64,000 nt of DNA from Enterobacter cloacae complex sp. R_G8 (GCF_024599795.1 NZ_CP102246.1:3348001-3412000); one strand, 5' to 3'. Positions 1 to 9,364 are shown, counted from the stretch's first letter. Translations and numbers: made by a program. Notes: generated by a model not told the origin, from the letters alone.

Positions 1-452
1 CCAACTGCTCCCCGGCCCGTATTGTGTTTGTGCGCAGCGCAGAGGGAAAAGAGAAGCTGCGCCCGGCGCTTTCCAGCGGCAACCTGGAGAAAACCCTCAC
101 CGCACCGGTCACCGCGATTGTGGCGTGGGACACGGAATTCTATGAGCGTCTGCCTGAACTGTTCCCGCACGGGGATGCGAAGAGCTGGTTTACCACCAGC
201 CCCGCGCACGCTGAAGAGACCGCCTTTCGCAACAGCTCTATGCAGGCCGCTTATCTCATCTTTGCCTGTCGTGCCCTGGGGCTGGACACCGGCCCGATGT
301 CCGGCTTTGACCGGCAAAAAGTCGATGAGGCCTTTTTCACCGGCACGCTGCTGAAAAGCAATCTGCTGATCAATATCGGCTATGGCGATGTGGGCAAACT
401 CTATGGCCGCCTGCCGCGCCTGACCTTTGAAGACGCCTGCGGGCTGGCGTAA
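1..452 (+). CDS. rutE: RutE, probable malonic semialdehyde reductase (5' end cut by window)
   Basis: C-terminal ~149 residues of a nitroreductase-fold protein, reading in frame from base 3; roughly the first 45-50 residues lie outside the window (E. coli RutE has 196). In the Rut pathway RutE reduces the toxic malonic semialdehyde released from uracil to 3-hydroxypropionate in the cytosol. The visible stretch [12 protein letters not shown], followed by [25 protein letters not shown], matches the FMN/NAD(P)H-binding half of the RutE/HadB subgroup. It stops at TAA 450-452, nine bases before rutF, so the two are co-transcribed. The identity rests on family resemblance and on the downstream rutF-rutG order. 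Confidence 0.93.
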   Translation, partial: NCSPARIVFVRSAEGKEKLRPALSSGNLEKTLTAPVTAIVAWDTEFYERLPELFPHGDAKSWFTTSPAHAEETAFRNSSMQAAYLIFACRALGLDTGPMSGFDRQKVDEAFFTGTLLKSNLLINIGYGDVGKLYGRLPRLTFEDACGLA

Positions 453-461
453 GGAGCCACC

Positions 462-956
462 ATGACGACACCCGATAAACAAACCTTTCGCGATGCCATG
501 GCCTGTGTGGGCGCGGCGGTCAATATCATCACCACCGACGGCCCTGCTGGCAGAGCGGGCTTCACCGCCAGCGCCGTATGCAGCGTCACCGACTCACCCC
601 CGACGCTATTGGTGTGTCTCAACCGCGGCGCCTCCGTCTGGCCGACGTTTAGCGAAAACCGCACCCTGTGCGTCAACACCCTGAGCGCAGGACAGGAGCC
701 GCTCTCCAACCTGTTTGGCGGCAAAACGCCGATGGATGCACGCTTTGCCGCTGCCCGCTGGCAGACGGGCGAGACGGGCTGCCCGCGTCTGGAGGAGGCG
801 CTGGCCTCGTTTGATTGCCGTATCAGCCAGGTGGTCAGCGTCGGCACCCACGACATTCTGTTTTGCGACATCGTGTCCATTATCCGCCACCCCGCCCCGC
901 AAGGGCTGGTGTGGTTTGACCGCGGCTACCACGCGCTTATGCGACCCGCCTGTTAA
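462..956 (+). CDS. rutF: RutF, flavin reductase of the pyrimidine-degradation operon
   Basis: 164-residue flavin reductase-like protein, the same length as E. coli RutF. It supplies reduced FMN, made with NADH, to the RutA monooxygenase that opens the uracil ring. A single flavin_reduct domain fills the protein; the segment [22 protein letters not shown] is the typical flavin-binding region. The ATG at 462 follows an AAGGAG Shine-Dalgarno located at the end of rutE, which supports tight coupling. The next gene, rutG, starts 21 bases after the stop. Confidence 0.95.
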   Translation: MTTPDKQTFRDAMACVGAAVNIITTDGPAGRAGFTASAVCSVTDSPPTLLVCLNRGASVWPTFSENRTLCVNTLSAGQEPLSNLFGGKTPMDARFAAARWQTGETGCPRLEEALASFDCRISQVVSVGTHDILFCDIVSIIRHPAPQGLVWFDRGYHALMRPAC

Positions 957-977
957 CCCTTCTTAAGGAAGCAGCTC

Positions 978-2306
978 ATGGCAATGTTCGGATTTCCCCA
1001 CTGGCAGTTGAAATCGACCTCTACAGAACCTGGCGTGGTCGCGCCGGACGAACGACTCCCGCTCGGGCAAACCCTGGTGATGGGCGTTCAGCATGCGGTC
1101 GCCATGTTTGGCGCAACGGTGCTGATGCCGATGCTGATGGGGCTTGATCCCAATCTCTCCATCCTGATGTCGGGCATTGGTACCCTGCTGTTCTTTTTTG
1201 TCACCGGCGGGCGCGTGCCCAGCTATCTGGGATCCAGCGCCGCCTTTGTCGGCGTGGTCATCGCCACCACCGGGTTTAACGGTCAGGGGATCAACCCCAA
1301 CCTGAGCGTCGCCCTTGGCGGCATTATCGCCTGTGGTCTGGTCTATACCCTGATCGGCATCGTGGTGATGAAGATCGGGACCCGCTGGATCGAGCGCATG
1401 ATGCCGCCGGTGGTTACCGGCGCGGTGGTAATGGCGATCGGTCTGAATCTGGCGCCAATTGCCGTGAAGAGTGTCTCCGGCTCGCCGTTTGAGAGCTGGA
1501 TGGCGGTGATCACCGTGCTGTGTATCGGTCTGGTGGCGGTATTTACCCGCGGCATGGTCCAGCGCCTGCTGATTCTGGTCGGGCTGATTGTGGCCTGTCT
1601 GATCTACGCCCTGCTGGCCAATGTCTTTGGTTTCGGCAAGCCTGTCGACTTTACCCTGCTCCATCAGGCTGCCTGGTTTGGTCTGCCGCAGATCACGTCG
1701 CCAACCTTTAACACGCAGGCGATGATGCTTATCGCCCCTGTCGCGGTGATCCTGGTGGCGGAGAATTTAGGGCATCTGAAGGCCGTGGCGGGCATGACCG
1801 GGCGCAGTATGGATCCGTATATGGGGCGCGCGTTTGTCGGGGATGGCCTGGCGACGATGCTCTCCGGGTCGGTGGGCGGCAGCGGTGTCACCACCTACGC
1901 CGAGAACATTGGCGTGATGGCGGTAACGAAAGTCTACTCCACGCTGGTGTTCGTGGCGGCGGCAGTCATGGCGATGCTGCTCGGCTTCTCACCAAAATTT
2001 GGTGCGCTGATCCACACCATTCCCTCGCCGGTCATCGGCGGCGCATCGATTGTGGTGTTCGGGTTAATTGCCGTGGCGGGAGCGCGCATCTGGGTGCAGC
2101 ATCGCGTCGATCTCAGCCAGAACAGTAACCTGATTATGGTGGCGGTCACGCTGGTGTTGGGGGCAGGTGATTTTGCCCTGACGCTGGGCGGATTTACGGT
2201 TGGCGGGATTGGTACGGCGACCTTTGGGGCGATCCTGCTTAATGCCCTGCTGAGCCGCCGGAAAGGGGATGAAGCGCAAGGGGAAGCCATCACCCCCTCC
2301 ACCTGA
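978..2306 (+). CDS. rutG: RutG, NCS2-family pyrimidine permease
   Basis: 442 residues, as in E. coli RutG; a nucleobase:cation symporter-2 (uracil/xanthine permease) inner-membrane protein with about 14 hydrophobic segments. It is expected to import uracil and thymine for the Rut pathway. Family motifs seen are AENLGHLKAV, SGSVGGSGVTTYAENIG and VIGGASIVVFGLIAVAG; the acidic residue in the first is the usual substrate-contacting Glu of UraA-like transporters. Last gene of the rut operon in this orientation, preceded by AAGGAAG. A REP-like palindrome follows and separates it from a convergent exporter gene. Confidence 0.95.
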   Translation: MAMFGFPHWQLKSTSTEPGVVAPDERLPLGQTLVMGVQHAVAMFGATVLMPMLMGLDPNLSILMSGIGTLLFFFVTGGRVPSYLGSSAAFVGVVIATTGFNGQGINPNLSVALGGIIACGLVYTLIGIVVMKIGTRWIERMMPPVVTGAVVMAIGLNLAPIAVKSVSGSPFESWMAVITVLCIGLVAVFTRGMVQRLLILVGLIVACLIYALLANVFGFGKPVDFTLLHQAAWFGLPQITSPTFNTQAMMLIAPVAVILVAENLGHLKAVAGMTGRSMDPYMGRAFVGDGLATMLSGSVGGSGVTTYAENIGVMAVTKVYSTLVFVAAAVMAMLLGFSPKFGALIHTIPSPVIGGASIVVFGLIAVAGARIWVQHRVDLSQNSNLIMVAVTLVLGAGDFALTLGGFTVGGIGTATFGAILLNALLSRRKGDEAQGEAITPST

Positions 2307-2324
2307 AATCAGTGCCGCTTGCTT

Positions 2325-2350
2325 GCCGGGTGACGCTGCGCTTACCCGGC
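2325..2350. repeat. REP-like palindrome between convergent genes
   Basis: GCCGGGT at 2325-2331 is repeated inverted as ACCCGGC at 2344-2350 around a short loop, typical of enterobacterial REP units. It lies between rutG and the convergent transporter gene, and its right arm overlaps that gene's stop codon. Probably stabilises or terminates both transcripts. Related palindromes occur at 32421 and 56816. Confidence 0.7.
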
Positions 2351-3235
2351 AATCGCCTTACGTCGTTTTTTGAGCTTTAGCTCACTCACCAGCACCCCAA
2401 CAACGATAAACGCCGCGCCGACCAGCGCCAGCAGCGGTAAGCGCTCCCCGGCAATGCGTCCAAAAATCCCCGCCCAGACCGGTTCACCGGTGTAGATCAC
2501 CGTCGCCCGCGTCGGCGACACGCTGCGCTGCGCCCAGTTCATGGTCACCTGAATAATGGCGCTGAAAATACCCAGCCCCAGCGCCACCACTACCAGCCCC
2601 GTAGACATCGGCGGAACCGACTCCCCTGCCGGAACCATCGTCGCGAACGCCACCAGCGACGCCGTGGCAAGCTGTACCACCGTGACGCGCTTAACGTCGA
2701 CTTTCCCGGCCCAGGCACTGATGAGGATAATTTCTGCGGCAATCGCAATGGCTCCCACCAGGGTAATGATCTCGCCCGGCCCCAGCGCCAGCAGGTTATT
2801 TTCCGGCCCGGCCAGCAAAATCAGGCCGATAAACGCCAGCACAATACCAATGCAGGACATCACACCCGGCAGGCGTCCCAGACACAGCCATTGCAGTAGT
2901 GGCACCAGCGGCACATACATGGCGGTGATAAAGGCCGATTTACTGCTGGAGATAGACTGCAATCCCCACGTCTGCAGGCTATACCCCATGGCAATCGCCA
3001 CGCCAATCGCCACCCCAGCCTGTAGCTCTTTCAGGGTCAATCCGCGCAGGGTTTTCAACGAGATTAAGCCCACGGCAATCGCTGCCGTCGCAAAGCGCAG
3101 GCCGACAAAGAAGAACGGATCGCTCAGGGTGACCGCATACTGGACGGCGAGAAAGGTTCCGCCCCAGAACATGGTGATCAGAATGAGGATCGCTTCCTGA
3201 GGTTTGACAGAGAAGGTAAAACGCGAAACGGACAT
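2342..3235 (-). CDS. EamA/DMT-family drug/metabolite exporter
   Basis: 297-residue inner-membrane protein with about ten hydrophobic helices in two EamA repeats (roughly residues 10-145 and 155-290). Characteristic stretches are MFWGGTFLAVQYAV near the N-terminus and SKSAFITAMYVPLVPLLQW at the end of repeat one. Members export metabolites or drugs, but the substrate cannot be told from sequence. ATG at 3235 begins MSVSRFTFS. The gene lies in the same direction as ymdF but behind a strong terminator, so it probably has its own promoter. It is not in the E. coli rutG-ymdF interval and is therefore a lineage-specific insertion. Confidence 0.85.
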   Translation of the reverse strand: MSVSRFTFSVKPQEAILILITMFWGGTFLAVQYAVTLSDPFFFVGLRFATAAIAVGLISLKTLRGLTLKELQAGVAIGVAIAMGYSLQTWGLQSISSSKSAFITAMYVPLVPLLQWLCLGRLPGVMSCIGIVLAFIGLILLAGPENNLLALGPGEIITLVGAIAIAAEIILISAWAGKVDVKRVTVVQLATASLVAFATMVPAGESVPPMSTGLVVVALGLGIFSAIIQVTMNWAQRSVSPTRATVIYTGEPVWAGIFGRIAGERLPLLALVGAAFIVVGVLVSELKLKKRRKAIAG

Positions 3236-3300
3236 GAGGCACCAGAGCTAAGGGTCAGAAGTGTAGTGTGCGATGCCTTTGGTTACAGTTCAATGTTGCA

Positions 3301-3331
3301 AAAATAAAAAAACCGCCGGGAAACCCGGCGG
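3301..3331 (-). terminator. Rho-independent terminator of ymdF
   Basis: Perfect 8-bp stem CCGCCGGG (3313-3320) / CCCGGCGG (3324-3331) with an AAA loop. On the minus strand it is followed by a run of T (A-rich 3301-3312). It lies 22 bases after the ymdF stop. Confidence 0.88.
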
Positions 3332-3352
3332 CAGGGAGATCAACCCGGCGAA

Positions 3353-3523
3353 TTACTTATTGCCGCCATGGCTGTTTTTACCCCCTTTTTTGCCAGCCTC
3401 AGATGCGCGCTGAGGGTCATTTTTAAAATTACCCCCGCTATGCTGGCCACCTTTACGGCCTGCTTCTGATGCTCTTTCACGATCTTCGGCGAAATTACCT
3501 GAACCACCACGATGGTTTGCCAT
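3353..3523 (-). CDS. ymdF: YmdF, small KGG-repeat stress protein
   Basis: 56-residue, very hydrophilic Gly/Lys-rich protein starting MANHRGGSGNFAEDRERASE. It carries two copies of the stress-induced KGG motif, ASEAGRKGG and ASEAGKKGG, separated by QHSGGNFKNDPQR. Relatives in E. coli (YmdF, YciG) are made under general or acid stress and in stationary phase; the molecular role is unknown. ATG at 3523 is preceded by GGAGGTTAGAG. Position next to wrbA is the same as in E. coli. A strong terminator follows. Confidence 0.93.
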   Translation of the reverse strand: MANHRGGSGNFAEDRERASEAGRKGGQHSGGNFKNDPQRASEAGKKGGKNSHGGNK

Positions 3524-4510
<987 letters not shown>

Positions 4511-4528
4511 CTCAACAGGAGGACAAGC

Positions 4529-4756
4529 ATGCCAACTCAAGAATCCAAAGCTCACCACGTGGGCGAATGGGCAAGTTTACGCAATACCTCTCCGGAGATC
4601 GCCGAAGCCATTTTTGAAGTCGCGAAATATGACGAAAAACTGGCAGAGCAGATTTGGGAAGAAGGCAATGATGAAGTGCTGGTACGCGCCTTCGAAAAAA
4701 CGGACAAAGACTCGCTCTTCTGGGGTGAGCAAACCATCGAACGTAAAAACGTCTGA
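4529..4756 (+). CDS. yccJ: YccJ, small protein co-transcribed with wrbA
   Basis: 75-residue acidic cytosolic protein (starts [20 protein letters not shown], ends near [11 protein letters not shown]), matching the YccJ family, which has no established function. AGGAGG-like site ACAGGAGGAC precedes ATG 4529. Its constant pairing with wrbA suggests a supporting role in stationary-phase redox stress, but that is inference. A GC-rich terminator follows directly. Confidence 0.93.
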   Translation: MPTQESKAHHVGEWASLRNTSPEIAEAIFEVAKYDEKLAEQIWEEGNDEVLVRAFEKTDKDSLFWGEQTIERKNV

Positions 4757-4762
4757 ACGTTT

Positions 4763-4790
4763 CCCCCCGCCTGCGCGGGGGGATTATCTT
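4763..4790. terminator. Terminator between yccJ and agp (probably bidirectional)
   Basis: Stem CCCCCCGC (4763-4770) / GCGGGGGG (4775-4782) with loop CTGC, followed by T-rich ATTATCTT. It serves yccJ. The T-rich 3' flank overlaps the agp stop region, so agp transcripts coming the other way may use the same hairpin. Confidence 0.8.
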
Positions 4791-6030
4791 ATTTCGCCGC
4801 GTCGTTCATCACCGTATTAAATTTATCGATCGGGCAAAAACCGTTCGCATCCACCGGACACCCCTTCAGTTCCAGCGTCACGCGCTGCGCCGGAGACTGC
4901 AGCGACAGCACGCTGGCGTTACGCAGCTGCTCTGAACTCTGATACACATACTCAATTTTCATCAGCTCGCGGTTGGCGTTCTTGTCATGCCAGCGCTGGA
5001 AGACAATTTTCCCGCCGATTGGGGTGCGCTCCTGCTGGTCATGCAACTGGTACGGCTTGAAGTTCAGCGCCGTCAGCAGAGAGGCGATGTTGGAGTCATG
5101 CCCCACCAGCAGGGTGATTTTCGGCGCTTTCGCCTGATCGGTCACCAGGGCGTTATCGATATACTTCACCAGCGGTTTGGCGACGTTTTGCGCCACCTCG
5201 GTAGAGGTAAACAGCGAGTCCTGATATCCGTTTTTCAGCTTCGACAATACGCGCCACTGCTGGTCGGTTTTGATCTCTCCCCAGGCCACCTGGTCGGCCG
5301 GGAAGCCTTCGTAATACTGCAGTGTGAACGCATCCACCAGCGAGTTGCCCACTTTCAGCGGCCCGGAGACGCCCGGTTCTTTTTCGTAGTCGGCGCTGAA
5401 GGTATCTTTCGCGTCAGCCAGCGAGCAGACTTTTTTCTCTTTGCACGACGGTGAATCGGCGTAGTTCGTCATCTGCTCCAGCAGCTTATAGCTTTCGCCA
5501 AGCTGCATTTTCTGCCGCTCGGACTCCATCGCCTTCAGCGCTTTTTCGCGGAATTCCGGCGAGTTATCGGTAATTACCGGATTAAAGGTTGGGTCCATGG
5601 TGCCCATTTTGTCCTGATGATGCACAGGAACATCGCACCCCGGGAACGCGCCGGTAATGAAGAACTGCGCGGTGGCGACGGTGCGCTGCAGACTGTTGGC
5701 GTAAGCATAAACACTCTCCGCCGGCGGACATTCTCCCGTCTTCACCATCCCCTGCTGCGCCAGCCACTCGCGCATGTAGTGCCCCATATAAACCTCCAGC
5801 ACGCCACCTTTGGTAGTGAGCTGACCGCCCGGCACTTCCCATTCAGGCCATTGCTTTGGCGTGGATTGCTCCAGCACGCTGCCGTTATTGGCGAGCGGCG
5901 CGCGCAGGTTGTGACGGCTCATGATTAAAACTTGCTCCAGCTGATACCCTTCCGGCGTCTCTTGCGCCTGCACCCCGGAGGCTGCTGAAAAGAGACCGGC
6001 CACGGCCACCGCAAGTAGTGCTTTTCTCAT
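4789..6030 (-). CDS. agp: Agp, periplasmic glucose-1-phosphatase
   Basis: 413-residue histidine acid phosphatase of the E. coli Agp type, scavenging glucose from glucose-1-phosphate (and releasing phosphate from inositol phosphates) in the periplasm. A clear signal peptide is present (residues 1-22, ending GVQA). The catalytic RHNLRAP motif lies at residues 39-45, and the proton-donor HD pair is at 311-312 in [10 protein letters not shown]. Cysteine pairs such as CPP and GCD fit a disulfide-bonded exported enzyme. ATG 6030 follows GAGGAATTAGGG. Monocistronic by context. Confidence 0.96.
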   Translation of the reverse strand: MRKALLAVAVAGLFSAASGVQAQETPEGYQLEQVLIMSRHNLRAPLANNGSVLEQSTPKQWPEWEVPGGQLTTKGGVLEVYMGHYMREWLAQQGMVKTGECPPAESVYAYANSLQRTVATAQFFITGAFPGCDVPVHHQDKMGTMDPTFNPVITDNSPEFREKALKAMESERQKMQLGESYKLLEQMTNYADSPSCKEKKVCSLADAKDTFSADYEKEPGVSGPLKVGNSLVDAFTLQYYEGFPADQVAWGEIKTDQQWRVLSKLKNGYQDSLFTSTEVAQNVAKPLVKYIDNALVTDQAKAPKITLLVGHDSNIASLLTALNFKPYQLHDQQERTPIGGKIVFQRWHDKNANRELMKIEYVYQSSEQLRNASVLSLQSPAQRVTLELKGCPVDANGFCPIDKFNTVMNDAAK

Positions 6031-6144
6031 CCCTAATTCCTCACTCGTTTTAAAATGTCGCGTTCAGTGTGACAGACTGGTGACAATTTTCCGGGAAGCA
6101 TTTCTCAAACTGATGAATAACACGCTTACCCGGTGAGCAAATTA

Positions 6145-6159
6145 GTTTTATAATAAAAC
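6145..6159. promoter_or_regulatory. Candidate HxlR operator upstream of the regulator gene
   Basis: Perfect dyad GTTTTA-TAA-TAAAAC, ending 23 bases before the GTG start of the HxlR gene. The same GTTNNA-3-TNAAAC architecture appears twice before the neighbouring dehydrogenase gene (6667 and 6704). Suggests autoregulation; inferred from repetition of the motif. Confidence 0.55.
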
Positions 6160-6182
6160 CACACCCTCCCGGAGATTTGCCT

Positions 6183-6626
6183 GTGAAACGTACCCGCCTT
6201 GAAGAGAGCACCTGCCCTGTCGCCCGTTCGCTGGATATCATCGGCGACTGGTGGTCGCTGCTGATTGTGCGTGACGCACTGCGCGGGATTAAACGCTTCG
6301 GCGAGTTCCAGAAAAGCCTCGGTATCGCGAAAAACATGCTGACCGCGCGGCTAAAACTGCTGGTCGACGAAGGCATCCTCCGGCTCCAGCCCGCCTCCGA
6401 CGGCAGCGCCTGGCAGGAATACGTTCTGACCGACAAGGGACGCGCGCTCCAGACGGTGCTGGTTGCCCTGTCCCAGTGGGGCAATGAATTCCTGTTTGCG
6501 GAAAACGAATGCGGCACCGTTCTCGTTGATAGCGAACAGCGCAAACCGCTGCGTAAACTGCTGCTTATCGCCGACGATGGCCGCGAACTTACCCCGGAAG
6601 AGATCGTGGCCAAACTCCCCTCCTGA
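6183..6626 (+). CDS. HxlR-family winged-helix regulator
   Basis: 147-residue DNA-binding protein with the HxlR domain over residues 10-100: CPVARSLDIIGDWWSLLIVRD, then recognition region GIAKNMLTARLKLLVDEGIL. Cys11 sits at the classic N-terminal redox/aldehyde-sensing position of the family. I chose GTG 6183 because GGAG (6171-6174) is eight bases upstream; a TTG at 6177 is in frame but poorly placed. It lies upstream of, and in the same direction as, a short-chain dehydrogenase gene whose promoter carries two dyads like the one before this gene. It probably controls that gene and itself. Confidence 0.85.
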   Translation: MKRTRLEESTCPVARSLDIIGDWWSLLIVRDALRGIKRFGEFQKSLGIAKNMLTARLKLLVDEGILRLQPASDGSAWQEYVLTDKGRALQTVLVALSQWGNEFLFAENECGTVLVDSEQRKPLRKLLLIADDGRELTPEEIVAKLPS

Positions 6627-6666
6627 TCGTTCCCGACAGCAAAAGCACAAAATGATCACCAATATG

Positions 6667-6718
6667 GTTGCATTATAAAACCAAATAGCAGACAGTAAAT
6701 TCAGTTTCATATTGAAAC
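6667..6718. promoter_or_regulatory. Two tandem candidate HxlR operators before the dehydrogenase gene
   Basis: GTTGCA-TTA-TAAAAC (6667-6681) and GTTTCA-TAT-TGAAAC (6704-6718), each a 6-3-6 dyad with outer GTT/AAC conserved. They share architecture with 6145-6159. The centres are 37 bp apart, and the second ends 33 bases before the ATG of the dehydrogenase gene. Confidence 0.58.
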
Positions 6719-6751
6719 CAAATAACTCACTTTCCTTTGAGGTAACACACG

Positions 6752-7546
6752 ATGACTACGCAAATCACTACCGCCCTGATTACGGGTGCTTCTTCCGGGA
6801 TTGGTGCCGTCTATGCCGATCGCCTTGCCGCGCGCGGTGCTAACCTGGTCCTGGTCGCCCGCCGCGAGGATCGCCTGAAAACCCTCGCCGCCGACCTGCG
6901 TGCACGCTATGGTGTAGCCGTCGATATTCTGGTGGCCGATCTCACCAATGAAGCCGGGGTCCGCGCGGTGGAAGACGAACTGCGCAGCAATACCGCTATT
7001 GATACGCTGGTCAACAACGCCGGTACCGCGCAGATGGCGCCGTTCCTCGCGGGCGATGTGGCGCAGCATCAGGCCATTAACACCCTGAATACCACGGCGC
7101 TGATGCGTCTGACCTATGCGATCCTGCCGCGCCTGGCGCAGAATAACCACGGTACGCTTATCAATATCGCCTCGGTGTTGTCCCTGCACGTGCGTGCCGG
7201 CAGCGCGCTGTACAGTGCAACCAAAGCCTGGGTGCTCAGCTTTACCCGTGGGTTACAAGAGGAGTTTGCCGACAGCAACCTGCGTATTCAGGCCGTGTTA
7301 CCCGCCGCGACGGCAACAGAAATCTGGCAGCATTCCGGTGTGACGGTGAACGATCTGCCGGAAGGCTCGGTGATGACCACTGACGATATGGTGGATGCTT
7401 CGCTGGCGGGTCTGGATCAGGGCGAGCTAATTACCATTCCGCCAATGCATGATGCCAGCCTGTGGGATCGCTACGAAACGGCACGTCTGGAACTGTTTAA
7501 CAGCGCACGCACCGGCATCCCGGCGCCGCGCTACGTAAAACAGTAG
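6752..7546 (+). CDS. Short-chain dehydrogenase/reductase (SDR)
   Basis: 264-residue classical SDR, an NAD(P)(H)-dependent oxidoreductase. The Rossmann motif TGASSGIG is at residues 11-18, NNAG near 88-91, and the catalytic Ser and YSATK in SVLSLHVRAGSALYSATKAWV. An Arg-rich patch after strand two (LVARREDRL) favours NADP(H). Substrate unknown. ATG at 6752 after GAGGTAACACACG. The gene is paired with the HxlR regulator just upstream, an arrangement common for reductases that detoxify aldehydes or quinones, but no substrate should be assumed. Confidence 0.87.
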   Translation: MTTQITTALITGASSGIGAVYADRLAARGANLVLVARREDRLKTLAADLRARYGVAVDILVADLTNEAGVRAVEDELRSNTAIDTLVNNAGTAQMAPFLAGDVAQHQAINTLNTTALMRLTYAILPRLAQNNHGTLINIASVLSLHVRAGSALYSATKAWVLSFTRGLQEEFADSNLRIQAVLPAATATEIWQHSGVTVNDLPEGSVMTTDDMVDASLAGLDQGELITIPPMHDASLWDRYETARLELFNSARTGIPAPRYVKQ

Positions 7547-7547
7547 G

Positions 7548-7907
7548 CTAACGCTCAAGCTGGTCGCCGTACTCACTCATCCAGGCGGCCAGCGGAGAGA
7601 GCGCCCCTTGCAGGGTTAACCCCAGCCCCGTTATCTGGTACTCCACGCGCGGCGGGATTTCCGGGTAGACCGTTCGCGTCACCAGCCCGCGCTGTTCGAA
7701 CAGCCTGAGTTGCTTCGTTAACTCTTTTTGCGTGATGGGAGCGGTAGCGCGCAGCAGATCGCCAAAGCGTACCGGCGCATTGAGGATAATCAGGCGATAA
7801 AGAACAGGGATCGCCCACTTACCGGAAATCAGGTTCACAAACTGCGTCATCGGGCAGACATAAACCTCAGAATTTTTTTCACAACGGATATTGAGTAATT
7901 CCGCCAT
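7548..7907 (-). CDS. HxlR-family winged-helix regulator (second)
   Basis: 119-residue protein, one HxlR domain: CPMTQFVNLISGKWAIPVLYRL, then ITQKELTKQLRLFEQRGLVTR as recognition region. Cysteines at 9 and 18. The start at ATG 7907 lies behind AGGTGTG. It is convergent with the first dehydrogenase gene (stop codons one base apart) and divergent from a second dehydrogenase gene at 8008, which it most likely controls. The pair is in effect a second copy of the regulator/SDR theme, although the two regulators share only family-level similarity. Confidence 0.87.
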   Translation of the reverse strand: MAELLNIRCEKNSEVYVCPMTQFVNLISGKWAIPVLYRLIILNAPVRFGDLLRATAPITQKELTKQLRLFEQRGLVTRTVYPEIPPRVEYQITGLGLTLQGALSPLAAWMSEYGDQLER

Positions 7908-7925
7908 AGCACACCTCTTGCCGCA

Positions 7926-7964
7926 TTAGTATCCAATTGGTACCTGGTTTCCTTTCGATACTAA
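7926..7964. promoter_or_regulatory. Candidate operator in the HxlR/SDR divergent promoter
   Basis: TTAGTATC (7926-7933) is repeated inverted as GATACTAA (7957-7964), and an inner palindrome CCAATTGG (7933-7940) is flanked by TAT/TAC. The element sits in the middle of the 100-bp divergent region, as expected for a regulator acting on both promoters. Confidence 0.5.
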
Positions 7965-8007
7965 CGTTTCTATAGTGCTTTCTCCAGAGACATTTCAGGA
8001 GAAGAAC

Positions 8008-8757
8008 ATGGGTCGTTTAGCAGATAAATATACGCTGATTACCGGCGGGACCAGCGGCATTGGCCTTGCCACTGCGCAGGTGTTTCTCGCCGAAGGGGCG
8101 CACGTCGCCGTCACCGGTCGTAACCCGGAAACGCTCGCCGAAGCAGCGCGCATTCTGGGCGATAAGGCCTGGGTGATCCCGACCGATGCGGGAGATATTG
8201 CTTCGCAAAAAGCGCTGGCGGAGACGCTTGCCGCCCGCTGGCCACGCCTGGACGCGGTGTTTCTCAACGCCGGCGACGTGACGCACGCGCCGCTGGAAGC
8301 ATGGCAGGAAGAGGCCTGGGATCGTCTGATGGGCATCAACCTGAAGGGACCGTTCTTTTTAATTCAGGCGCTGCTGCCTCTGCTGAATAATCCGTCCTCG
8401 GTGATCCTGTGCGGCTCCGTAAGCGCGCGCATCGGCCTGCCCACCAGCAGCGTGTATGCCGCGAGCAAGGCCGCCCTGCTGTCGCTGGCACGCACACTGT
8501 CGGCAGAGCTGTTGCCGCGCGGCATTCGCGTTAACGGTCTGAGCCCCGGCCCGGTAGAAACCCCGGCCTTTACGAAAACGGGCTTAAGCGAAGAAACGCT
8601 TAACGCGATGATGGCGGAGATCATCAAGCTTGTGCCGCTGGGCAGAATGGGCTCGACGACGGAGCTGGCAAAAGCCGCGCTCTATCTGGCCTCCGACGAA
8701 TCCAGCTACACGGTAGGAACGGAACTGCTGGTCGACGGCGGAATGGGAAGTTTGTAA
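8008..8757 (+). CDS. Short-chain dehydrogenase/reductase (SDR), second
   Basis: 249-residue classical SDR. The cofactor motif TGGTSGIG is near residues 12-19, NAGDV near 88, and catalytic SARIGLPTSSVYAASK supplies Ser, Tyr and Lys. The C-terminal LVDGGMGSL is typical of the FabG-like group. The start at ATG 8008 is supported by AGGAGAAG four bases upstream; an in-frame GTG at 7975 lacks a ribosome site. Divergent from the HxlR gene at 7548-7907. The substrate cannot be inferred. Confidence 0.87.
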   Translation: MGRLADKYTLITGGTSGIGLATAQVFLAEGAHVAVTGRNPETLAEAARILGDKAWVIPTDAGDIASQKALAETLAARWPRLDAVFLNAGDVTHAPLEAWQEEAWDRLMGINLKGPFFLIQALLPLLNNPSSVILCGSVSARIGLPTSSVYAASKAALLSLARTLSAELLPRGIRVNGLSPGPVETPAFTKTGLSEETLNAMMAEIIKLVPLGRMGSTTELAKAALYLASDESSYTVGTELLVDGGMGSL

Positions 8758-8758
8758 C

Positions 8759-9262
8759 TCAAAAGGCGCTGATGCCGGTGACAATGCCGACATACAGCGC
8801 CGCCCAGACGGCGGCTGAGGCGAGACTGACCGCGTAAACCTTCAACATGTTGAGCCTGAGCATGCCCGCTGCCAGTGGCACGATATAGCGCAGTACCGCC
8901 AGAAAACGGGCGGTGAACAGCACCAGCACGCCGTTTTTCTGCAACTGATGCTGCACCCGCAAAAATGTATCGGCATGCTTTGAGGTCATGCGCGTCACCA
9001 GTCGCGTATGCCCCATCAACTGACCGATATGATAGTTCAGCAGCGAGCCGAGCGTGGCCCCCATCACCACCGCCAGCCACGTCAATGCCGGATGCAGGCT
9101 CGCCTGGCTGACGGTGATCCCGGTCAGCAACATCACCGAGGCGGGCGGCAGCACGGAGGAGATCAGCACCGTGGATTTACTCAAAGCCAGCACGAAGAGC
9201 AGCGCAAAGAGATGCGTCGGATAATGCGCAAAATGATTGAGCAGATTGTCAAACCACGCCAC
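8759..9262 (-). CDS. DedA/VTT-domain inner-membrane protein
   Basis: 167-residue membrane protein with a single VTT (SNARE-associated) domain. The amphipathic re-entrant region LPPASVMLLTGITV, GATLGSLLNYHIGQLMG and the FTARFLAVLRYIVPLAAGM segment (the conserved F-x-R-x(5)R signature) are visible. DedA proteins handle lipid carriers such as undecaprenyl phosphate and influence envelope stress and cationic peptide resistance; I cannot say which DedA subgroup this is. GTG 9262 is chosen because GAGGAGA precedes it by five bases; an upstream in-frame start at 9325 lacks one. Upstream lies a PhoP-box-like repeat on the same strand. Confidence 0.78.
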   Translation of the reverse strand: MAWFDNLLNHFAHYPTHLFALLFVLALSKSTVLISSVLPPASVMLLTGITVSQASLHPALTWLAVVMGATLGSLLNYHIGQLMGHTRLVTRMTSKHADTFLRVQHQLQKNGVLVLFTARFLAVLRYIVPLAAGMLRLNMLKVYAVSLASAAVWAALYVGIVTGISAF

Positions 9263-9347
9263 ATTGCTCTCCTCGTGAATATTTACCCTCCCATTAAAGT
9301 CGAGCAAGTTTAAATAAAGGCTCAACGCGTCATGAATAATGACTACA

Positions 9348-9364
9348 TAAACATTCCCTAAACA
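9348..9364 (-). promoter_or_regulatory. PhoP-box-like direct repeat
   Basis: On the minus strand the sequence is TGTTTA-GGGAA-TGTTTA, a full match to the PhoP consensus (T/G)GTTTA-N5-(T/G)GTTTA. A weak -10 (CATTAT) follows about seven bases downstream toward the DedA gene. The site is also ~60 bp upstream of the Mg2+-riboswitch-like leader on the plus strand. Orientation favours the DedA gene; action on both is possible. Confidence 0.62.
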
